Positions 43,101 through 51,383 of a stretch of 64,000 bases of DNA are shown here, in pieces (the first letter of the stretch is position 1; each line of letters begins with the position of its first letter). The position numbers were made by a program, and so were the translations under genes. The notes under the pieces are model-generated. The model ran no database searches and was not told the DNA's origin. It was given only the letters and a program-made list of their open reading frames with translations. Source of the DNA: Fallopia convolvulus. Taxonomy: Eukaryota > Streptophyta > Magnoliopsida > Caryophyllales > Polygonaceae. The stretch spans positions 24,675,328 through 24,739,327 of the forward strand of contig OZ024728.1 in assembly GCA_964016875.1 (NCBI GenBank), in the 5' to 3' direction.

Positions 43101-45383
43101 TAACCACCTCAGGCTTCAGCTCGTAACACGTCAAGTCTCTAAAGAACGCACTTAGCTGAGCTATGGGCTCCCATACTTTGTCATCAAGAAATGGACGAAA
43201 AGCAACAAGCATCAACCTTTGCATGAACACATGACAATCATGGATCTTCATCCCAAAGAGCCTAAGCTTGTGCAAGTCAATGCAGCGGCTCAAGTTGGAG
43301 ACGTAGCCATCCGGGAATTTTACGGATCTCAACCAATCTAGAAGCACTTGTTTTTCATGACGATCTAGTGCATAGCAAGCCTTTGGGTACCTATTGTCCT
43401 CCTCATCAGGTTCCAACTCCAGACGCTTGCACAATTCCTTTATATCCTTTCTAGCTGACCACTTGTCTTTCGACTTCCCCGGAACATCGAGAATGGTGAA
43501 GAATATATTATCAAAGACATTTTTCTCAATGTGCATTACATCTAAATTATGTCTTACCAGCAGACTAGGCCAATAAGGTAGGTCCTAGAAAATGCTTTTC
43601 TTCTTCCAACCCGAACCTCTACTGACCGCGGCATTGTGCTCCTCAGCTCCCACTTAAGTATCTTCATCAAGCCCATATTGTTTATCTGGTCTAATATCTC
43701 GTATCCATCACGAAGTACCGGGGGACCACGACGCTCCCGTCTACCTTTCTTGAAATCAGTCTTGTTGTTTCGGAAGCGATGATCAGGTTCTGTAAACCTC
43801 CTGTGACAATCGAACCAGCACTTTTTGTGTCCATGTGTTAGATAAAATGCATCGGTGTCCTCCATGCAATAAGGACACACGTATTTCCCAGAAGTGCTCC
43901 AGCCTACACAAACATATATTTTGTATCACACATTAATTAAATTTCACAAATCATATATATGCATTATTATTATATATAATAGTTTTAAATTGATTAGCAT
44001 ATATAAAAGTAACAACATACCAAACAACATCGAATATGCGGGGAAGTCACTAATAGTCCATATTACAGCTGCACACAACACAAAATTCTGCTTCCTCCAA
44101 GAATCGTATGTGCACACCCCATTAAGCCACAAATCCTTCAGCTCGGCTACCAACGGCTGCAAGTAGACATCAAACTTCTGCTTCGGGCTCTTCGGTCCTG
44201 GTACAATAACCGTCAAAAACATAACCTCTTCTCGCATACACATCGACGACGAAAGGTTGTAGGGTGTCAGAATCACAGGCCAACATGAGTACTGGCGCCC
44301 GGACACCCCGAGCGGATTGAAACCGTCCGTGCACAAGCCTAGTCTTACATTTCGTGTTTCTGATGCAAAATCTGGCCACACAGCATTGAAGTGCCTCCAT
44401 GCCTCTACATCTGAAGGATGTCTCATCACCCCATCTTGTGCGTGCTCTGCATGCCATCTCATGTGTTCGGCAGTCACCACAGATGCGTACAACCTCTGCA
44501 ACCGTGGAGTTATTGGCAAGTAAAACGTACGAGAATAGGGAATGAGCTTTGTCTTGCCTTGCTTCCATCTAGGATAGTCACATATCTTGCATGCCGCGTG
44601 TTCTGCATCTGCACCCCAATATATCATGCAAGAGTTTGGACAACAATCAATCATCTCGTAAGGAAGACCGAGACCCTCAACCGATTTTTTCGTGTCGTAA
44701 AACGTGGCTGGTAATGTCGTCTCAGGGTGAGAAACGCGTCCGCAAAAATCCGAGATCATGTCATATCCGCGCTCCGTCATCCTCAGCTTAGACTTTAGGC
44801 TCAGTAGCTTAGTCGCAGCCTCCAACTGCGTCATATCACATCCAGGCCACAAAGGCCTATTTGCGGCCGACAACATGTCGTACATACGCTGTGCATCGGG
44901 ATTGGGCGCTTCATTATAATATTGCTCCCCTTCCTCATGCCTTATATCCGCATAATGCACGGGATCCTCAGCAGTGTAATCACTTCGGCCATAATTAAAA
45001 ACATCATGCACCATCTGTTCCATTCGATTATCATTCCCACCATTTAATGGTGGTGCTGGATCGGAACTGCTACAGCCTTCATGCTGTCTCGAATCGGCAA
45101 ACAATGCAGCGTACCTTTCATCTGTCTCCCCGTGCGAAACCCAATGGTAATAGTTCGGAACAAAACCTTCCTTAACAAGGTGATAATGCACATCATCCAC
45201 AGATTTCATTTTCTTGTTCTTGCACCTCCGACACGGACACCTTAATTCAGATGGGTTATAGGACAGCATAGATTTGCAGAATTCCAGAAATTGCTCTACG
45301 CCAGCTAAAAACTCGTTGTTCAAAAAACCATATATATTACGCACATACATCCACTCACGCATTTTTTCCTTCCTGCATTTCAA
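40155..45383 (-). pseudogene. TNPD-like CACTA transposase (Transposase_21, DUF4218, DUF4216), frameshifted
   Basis: Exon 1 (45383-44021) starts MREWMYVRNIYGFLNNEFL (transposase-associated domain with CPCRRCKN) and holds the Transposase_21 core (YEMIDCCPNSCMIYWG, CDGFNPLG-type CTDGFNPLG). The donor at 44020 joins 43913, giving FG-WSTSGKYVCPYCMED. The exon reaching RWMYPEE is followed by an intron carrying the MULE, then DUF4218 (41484-41163), a short exon (about 41070-40977) and DUF4216 with an acidic tail (about 40882-40155). A frameshift near 43640 and an in-frame TAG near 43585 (SIF stop DLPYW) disable it. The intact enzyme would cut and move the CACTA ends. Confidence 0.9.
41516..42877. 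mobile_element. Mutator-like element (1362 bp) in a TNPD intron
   Basis: The terminal inverted repeats begin GAGGGATTGACCGAAAACCA. They match over about 118 bp with one mismatch and less well to about 155 bp. TAATATTTA is duplicated at 41507-41515 and 42878-42886, a perfect 9-bp duplication. No transposase is encoded. The interior (about 41760-42620) holds TTTGATCAAATT-type variations and no clear host exon. Confidence 0.93.
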
Positions 45384-45414
45384 AATAAGAGTACAATTAA
45401 ATTAATTCAACTGC

Positions 45415-45510
45415 ATTTAGCGACCATATGGACGCTAATTAGCGACCATATGGTCGCTGCTATGCATTTAGCGACCATATGGTAGCTAATTAGCATCCAT
45501 ATGGTCGCCA
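45415..45510. repeat. Second internal motif cluster, 5' of TNPD
   Basis: Four copies of the GCGACCATATGGTCGC family, two with single changes (GGACGC, GGTAGC), lie directly upstream of the first TNPD exon. A leader-like sequence follows to about 45800. Confidence 0.75.
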
Positions 45511-45884
45511 ACTTCAGAACAGTAGAACAGACATTTACAACATAACCAATTGCTATTTGCGGTAAAATTCTGTAACACAATCTCTTATAAATATATAAAC
45601 GAAAGCTTTCTACCGTCAATATTACCCTAAAACAATATAATGATGGAATGAAAAATTGGGAATAAGATTTAAATACATACCTTTAGTGAGGATGTCGGTA
45701 AAATTTGACGGAATTTCTTCCTAGAATCAATTCACAGTTGTGGTTGATTTTTTCTCTCTTTTGTGAATATTTTGGAAGTGAGCGGAAAGAGAGTGAAGTT
45801 GTGTTGAAGCGGAATGAGAATGCATTTTTTTAGCGGAATGAGAATGCAATATATGCTGAAATGGCGGGAACTTTACGAATTATT

Positions 45885-46265
45885 GTTTTTAGCGACCAAG
45901 TGGTCGCCAAAAACGCGGGATATTACCCGCCAAAATAGATGTGCCGCGCCAAAACGTTATAGCGACCATATGGTCGCGAACGTTATAGCGACCATATGGT
46001 CGCGAACTTTAGCGACCATATGGTCGCGGAGATGTGTTCTACTAGTTGCGACCATATGGTCGCAAACTTCAACGACCATATGGTCGCTACATGCTAGCGG
46101 GAAATTAGCCCGCGCACTTGTTGCGACTATAAAGGCCTAGCGACCACGTGGTCGCGAATTTGGTTTTATTTTTTCCCCCGTTTTGACGTCCAGATTTGCG
46201 ACCATTGGCGACCATATGCCGTGGTCGCTAAAATATGGTCGCTAAATCTGCAGAATGGTGTAGTG
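45885..46265. repeat. Right subterminal repeat cluster of the CACTA
   Basis: At least eight copies of TAGCGACCATATGGTCGCGAA or variants (for example near 45960, 45985, 46010, 46050, 46070) occur up to the terminal ATGGTGTAGTG. They form the TNPD-proximal end and are denser than at the left end. Confidence 0.85.
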
Positions 46266-46268
46266 AAA

Positions 46269-46971
46269 GAAGGACTTCACAATAGCAGCGGTTATCTGGT
46301 GGTGTACCTGGCACCAAAGAAATAAAATGATCTTTCAACAAAACCAGTGTGATGACATTCAAGATTTAACAAACTATATTCGTAATCAATTATCCAACTG
46401 GGAAAAGTCGAAACAATGGACAGAGGACGAGGAAAGGATTGGGAGCCCACAAAACCAGGCAAAGAAAAAGGAGTATACAATCGCCTAAAAAATGGAAAAG
46501 ACCAAGGGAAGGTTTTGTAAAAATCAACTTTGATGCCTCTAGACTCCTTAATGAGCAGACATCAGGAGGAATCATTATCAGGGACCAAAGAGGACAAGTA
46601 ATTCATATGATCGTGCGGAATTTCGGGCGCACTTCTATTCTGAAAGTCGAAGCTCTAGCTCTTAGGGAGGCGGTTAGAGAGGCGAAGAATTTGAACTCAG
46701 GAAAAGTGGAAATCGAAGAAGATAACCTACAAGTCATAAATGCTGTTAATGGAAAAAATAAATGCCCGTGGGAAGTAGAACTAATTATTTCTGACATATT
46801 GTTGTCTTTGTTTGGAAATAAAGATATTACAGTTAGTTATATTCCTAGAGAGTGCAATGTTGTGGCCGACAAAATTGCTAAATTGGGCCACAGTATCCCA
46901 ATTGAGAGTATTAAGACTCACTTAGAACTTAAGGTTCTCATCCGAAAGGATGCTCTAGGACGCCCTCCGTA
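46269..46971 (+). pseudogene. LINE-A RNase H domain and 3' end
   Basis: The frame resumes after the CACTA with DFTIAAVIWWCTWHQRNKMIFQQ, the usual linker after zf-RVT. After a frameshift near 46430-46500, FVKINFDASRLLNEQTSGGIIIRDQRG begins the RNase H fold (first D), then KVEALALREAVREAKN (E), EEDNLQVINAV (D) and PRECNVVADKIAKLGH (D). It ends IRKDALGRPP, followed by a short 3' UTR and poly(A) at 47001-47010. It is the same family as the tail at 19937-20412. Confidence 0.9.
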
Positions 46972-47027
46972 AGGAGTGTGCCCTAACCCTCACCTAATCA
47001 AAAAAAAAAATTTAGCATGACAATGCA

Positions 47028-47351
47028 AATATTTCAATGTCTTTCACCATAGCTAGCACCTAATTACACCAAACTTCACCTTCACCGTCGATGAGGCCGA
47101 ACTTACCATCGATGTTGTTCTCCTCACCTTCCTGTCACCGGCAAAGGGTCACCACAATAAGGAAAATTGTCGTCGACATCGACCTACCATTGCAAGGATG
47201 ACTATGTGCTCGAGATCCAAACTCGCGGACAGAGGGTCTAATTGAGGTTGAACATGATGGACCGAGCTTTGACACGGAGATCTTTCTATAATTCTATCAT
47301 TGATGTCAAATATTTACAAGCCAAATTTAACGTAGTGTTATGTTTTTTTAA
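47028..47351. other. Unassigned stretch right of LINE-A
   Basis: Mixed-composition sequence with GTCGTCGACATCGACC-like words and no long ORF or repeat recognised. Confidence 0.3.
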
Positions 47352-47519
47352 CGATTTTTCTAACCTGTGCCCTAAGGGCATAGGTTAAGATTCTAATTAT
47401 AGCAATAAATCAATACTTTTGTATTTAGAGTTTTTTTAATTTTTTTAAAAAGTTTATGATTTCCAAAATAGGGTTTTAGTTTCTAAATTCGGGTTCTTAT
47501 ACCATGCACTAAGGGTATA
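47352..47519. mobile_element. MITE-like element with palindromic ends, copy 1
   Basis: The left end TAACCTGTGCCCTAAGGGCA continues to TAGGTTA and is itself palindromic; the right end has ACCATGCACTAAGGGTATAAG. The interior includes TCCAAAATAGGGTTTTAGTTTC. The same arrangement recurs at 55033-55212. No transposase; superfamily unknown. Confidence 0.55.
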
Positions 47520-47699
47520 AGAGCAAGCCCAACAACTTCTCTATAACTTTCTCCAAAATGGAGAACCAACTGCCATATTCTCCAAAAAAAATCCACCCTA
47601 ACTCCAACAGATTTTCTATTTTGGAGAACACTGCATTTAATACTTTCATTTTTTACCATATAAATTACAATAACTAATTATATATTATCTTATATAAGA

Positions 47700-48025
47700 A
47701 AATAAAATATTATAGAAGCTTAACCTAATAAATGATAATTATTTTTTATTCGACTTTTAAGAAAATACAAATATTTTAAAATCATAATTTAATAAATGAT
47801 AATTTATTTGTTTTTGACTTATAAGGAATAAAAATATTCTAGAATCTTAACCTAATAAATGAAAAATTATTTGTTATTTGACTTATAAATCATTAAATAT
47901 TCTAGAATCTTAACCTAATAAATGATAAATTGTTTTTTATTCGACTTATAAGGAAATAAAAATATTCTAGAATCTTAATTTAATAAATCATAAATTATTC
48001 TAAAATCTTAATTTAATAAATCTTA
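47700..48025. repeat. About five copies of a ~64-bp AT-rich unit
   Basis: The phrase TCTAGAATCTTAACCTAATAAATGATAA recurs in variants near 47717, 47782, 47842, 47907 and 47971, spaced 60-65 bp. Between them lies TTTTTTATTCGACTTATAAG. Confidence 0.8.
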
Positions 48026-48029
48026 ACCT

Positions 48030-48890
48030 TTGTTTATTTAAGTATTTACAATCCTTATATTATAATAGTATTCATTATATTACTAACATACAATTAGATT
48101 TAGATATCTTATATTTTGGCAAGTTGTCTTAGAAGTGTAATTCATTATAGAACAATTTTATTAAATATAATCATGTTACTAATATTACTAATATACAATT
48201 ATATTTAGAGATCTTAAAATTTGGCAAGAAATATACTCTTCATTATGAAATAATTATTTTTAATATAATAGTATTACCAATATCAATATACTATAATTAA
48301 AGTCGAATCTATCCATCTATCTTATGTGTCGCCATCTTAACTATGTCACATAAGCAAATAATATTAGTAACATGTCAACTACACATATAATAATATTATT
48401 TTTAGTATCATTTTTATTGAGATGTTAACTACACATCTAAGCATGTTAGTTATATAGTCCATATCAATTAATATATTATGATTGGTTAGTAATTAATTGA
48501 GAACATTTATTTTGGTTGAACCTCACATATATGATTAATTTATAAATTTAATCTCTTTATTTGTCCTTTTTCATAATTATTTAAGAAATTATATTTTCCT
48601 GTTAATTTAAATCATAATATTAATAGAGTACTTATTATTTTAAATGATAATGATATGACAACTTTTATAATTTTATGACTTTAAATATTTATTTAAATTT
48701 TTTATAGTTATATGATTATTTATATGAATGATTGATATAGTTGATTTTTTTAAATATTTTATTTAAGTAAAATCCGTACAAGGTACAGGAATACATACTA
48801 GTTATATAATAAAAAAAAAAGAAAATAAAAGTAAATGTACACTAGTTATATAATAAAAGAAAAAAGAAAAAGAAAGTAAATGGATTCGGG
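48030..48890. other. AT-rich interior without genes
   Basis: Very low GC with no ORF of note. It is part of the candidate TIR element. Confidence 0.4.
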
Positions 48891-49130
48891 GATTTGGACA
48901 TCATTCCAAATTTAGGGAAAGCTCAACCCATTTCGAAGAATTACTTCAAAATAGGGAATGGGATGGAGCATCTATTGGACCACTTTTTTAGTCTAAAATT
49001 TCTAAAAGTCCAATACCCGAGAATATGGAGAAGCTGTTGGGGCGTTGGTCTTGCTCTAAGACTAGAGGGAAAAATCAGGAAAGAGAGAGAGCAAGGAGAG
49101 AGACACAGACGGGTGAGAAGCAGAGAAGAA

Positions 49131-50240
49131 TGATACGAAACTATAATAGCCCGTACCAAAGTAATCAACGGAATCTGTAACGATGAATAAAGGTGAAGGG
49201 AAGAAGGACCAAAGGCCAGGGGGAGAGTGACACAGACAGACGAGGGAGAAGACAAAAAAGATAATTAGGGTTTGAGATAATTGATTTTCTGATTAATTAA
49301 CTTTCTAGAATACAAAAGGAATATATATAATACTAAGCCCTAACGGTTCAATAAAAACGTCCCGGGAAAGAACCGTAAAGAAAACTCGAGAAGGAGTTTA
49401 TAAAACTCTGTATAAAAATCAATTAATTAAAATACTAACAAGGGTTTTGCTATTTGTCGCCCCCGGGGCGATAAATAAGATCCAAAAATAGAAATTTATC
49501 TTCTTGAATTTTGTAGTTCAACTATTCAAATTAAAAAAAATCCTAAACAAACAAATCTACAAATTGACTTCCAAAAAAACACAAATCAGCAAATTTGAAA
49601 TTTATTTAATTAATTACGAAATAAATTTCTTCTCTTCCATAGTCCTATTATTTCATATACAAGTGCGCATATGAAAAAGTTCAATTATTATGTGTGATTT
49701 TTTTTGATATTTATTTACATTTTTTTTAGTCAGAATATTTATTTACATAATCTATTAATATTTGGTACTTTAATACTATGATATGTACTACTGTATGTAC
49801 TGGGAGTTAATTTTGGTAGTTTAATACTATGATATGTACTATTTTATGTACTGGGAGTTAATTGTTTGTGTGTTACATAAGGATCTTTTGATTAAATCTA
49901 ATTAATCAATTTTATATTGCACTTTATGTTTTATATATGCACGCTGGTTTTTTAATATAAATATTGGCTATACACTATTCTATTTTCAATGGAAACTTTA
50001 AAAATTATTTAACTTAATCAGAAAAGATAATATACAGGGAAGATTCATGAGTGAAATAAAATATAATATCAATTAATTGGATTTTAGATTTGCTGATTTG
50101 TTTGTTAGGAAAAGATTTTCTTTCTAATAATTTTAAGTAGACAAATTTCTATTTTTGGGATCTTATTTATCCTCCCGGGGTGATAAATAGCAAAACCCTA
50201 CTAACAATAATTCCTAAAATAAATATATTATAACATATCA
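49131..50240 (-). mobile_element. Gypsy solo LTR interrupted by a MULE
   Basis: The plus strand starts TGATACGAAA and ends TAACATATCA, with AAGAA on both sides (49126-49130, 50241-50245). It shares with LTR b and LTR c of the gypsy complex the block AAGCCCTAACGGTTCAATAA followed by CGTCCCGGGAAAGAACCGTAAAG. Without the MULE it is about 344 bp, matching LTR b. The sense strand is minus by analogy. Confidence 0.88.
49442..50198. mobile_element. Non-autonomous MULE (757 bp) in the solo LTR
   Basis: TACTAACAA is duplicated at 49433-49441 and 50199-50207. The inverted ends begin GGGTTTTGCTATTTRTCRCC and continue through GATAAATAAGATCC.AAAAAT for about 70-85 bp with mismatches. The interior is AT-rich without ORFs and contains a duplicated TTTAATACTATGATATGTACT phrase (about 49770 and 49820). 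Confidence 0.88.
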
Positions 50241-50424
50241 AAGAAGGAAAAGATGGGGAAAGCGGTCTGATGCTCGAATGTTGAATCGAAGCTGACATTT
50301 TTCGTGAAATCCGTGAGCATTTGATTTTGATTCCCGGAATCCTACCCTCCGTTCCTATGAGGTGACCTCAAATTTGGCCTCGGTCCTGATTAGTCAATAC
50401 ACAAAGACAGAAAAAACGGTGTAG

Positions 50425-50531
50425 ATGGCGATGGCGGAGGAGAAGGTGGAGGTGCTGCGGTGGCCCCACCCTCACCGCTCGAGGGAGGATTTTCTTTGGT
50501 GAACTGGTGGCTGGAGAACAAGCTCACGAAG
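50425..50531 (+). pseudogene. Possible first exon or gene fragment
   Basis: An ATG-started reading MAMAEEKVEVLRWPHPHRSREDFLW ends in TGA; shifted by one base it continues as LVNWWLENKLTK before AAG/GTATGA, a good donor site. GC content is well above its surroundings. I do not recognise the protein. It may be a decayed 5' exon. Confidence 0.25.
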
Positions 50532-51383
50532 GTATGATTAAATACTCAAATATGAATGTTGTCTCGTCTCCTTTCTCTAATCGTACTTAAGCATCAGGTT
50601 TTGATCTCAATCCTTTATCTGATTCAGAACTGGCTGGCTGAAATTTAACTTTTGATACTTGCTTTTGGATCCCGGCTATCAATTTGGCATACCGCTTGCA
50701 GGCTCTTTCTTTTGCTTATTTTCAGTAATTGCTTCAATGATAGGAGTTATGAGTTTTGGATTTTCTTTTTGTGCATACAGCGTATCAATTTGGCATACCT
50801 CACAATGGGAAAAATCACAGGCCTAATCTCTAATATGGCTATATGTGGCTAGGAAGTGTCCTGAAATAGTTTTTATGATAGTTTGATGCTTTCATCGTGA
50901 ACTAAGCAACTAAGCTTTTGGTGCTTCAATGATAGTTTGATGCTTTCTGTGCTTAAATTGTCCTGAATATATATTACTGAACACCATAGTATGCAAATAT
51001 GTTTTTGATATGCCGTGGAGAATTATGAGTATAAGACAACTTTAGCTTAAATACATAGTTATGTTGCTTGTATCTAGAACTCAGCTACTTCTCATTTAAT
51101 TGTAAAGGTTCTTATCGACCTGAAATATATAACAAACTTCTTATTGACAACTTTATAAAAAAAAACAAAAATTCAATTTATAAAAAACAAAAATTGAATG
51201 GTTCAAGACTTTATGTTGTTCTACAGATGGTTACAACTTTGTCAAGAGATAGAAACTTGTATCAAGCTTCCCTTAAAAAAAATTAAGTAACAAAGAAGAG
51301 TCATCTGCTGTATGATGGTAACGGCTCTTTGGAGGATTTGTGAGGTTATTTTAGCAATCTTAGTGGAACCTAGAACTAGTGTA
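50532..51383. other. Region between the fragment and the receptor kinase
   Basis: No domain-bearing ORF. A TTTGATGCTTTC phrase is repeated (about 50880 and 50937). The right part would contain the 3' UTR of the minus-strand kinase gene. Confidence 0.35.

Larger units (their letters stand above)
35290..46265 (-). mobile_element. CACTA (En/Spm) DNA transposon, 10.98 kb, carrying a MULE
   Basis: The ends are CACTACAAAAAAAAAGCG (35290) and ATGGTGTAGTG (46265). AAA on each side (35287-35289, 46266-46268) is the 3-bp duplication of this superfamily. Subterminal regions repeat the near-palindrome GCGACCATATGGTCGC. Genes on the minus strand are TNPD-like transposase (40155-45383), a 102-aa ORF (39526-39834) and a TNPA-like protein (35775-37846). 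A 1362-bp MULE sits in a TNPD intron. Excising it joins LINE-A ELYHILGN to KKDFTIAAVIWW. Confidence 0.95.
20997..47010 (+). mobile_element. LINE-A: full-span L1-type LINE with three nested insertions
   Basis: The right end is ACCTAATCA followed by ten A residues (47001-47010), then TTTAGCATGACAATGCA (47011-47027). The same 17-mer with one mismatch (TTTAGCACGACAATGCA) is at 20980-20996, giving the left boundary. Subtracting the solo LTR (24142-25496), the gypsy complex (26776-33184) and the CACTA (35290-46265), each with one target-site copy, leaves about 7.3 kb, normal for a plant LINE. The ORF2 order is endonuclease, reverse transcriptase, zf-RVT, RNase H. Several stops and frameshifts make it defective. 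A MITE lies in its 5' region. Confidence 0.85.
47520..49057. mobile_element. Candidate TIR element (1.5 kb) with AGAGCAAG ends
   Basis: The left end AGAGCAAGCCCAACAACTTC and the right end, inverted, AGAGCAAGACCAAC followed by CTTCTCCATATTCTC, match with gaps. No target duplication was found next to these ends. The interior is AT-rich and includes a roughly 64-bp tandem repeat (47700-48025). The TIR motif resembles common plant non-autonomous elements, but no superfamily is assigned. Confidence 0.4.
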
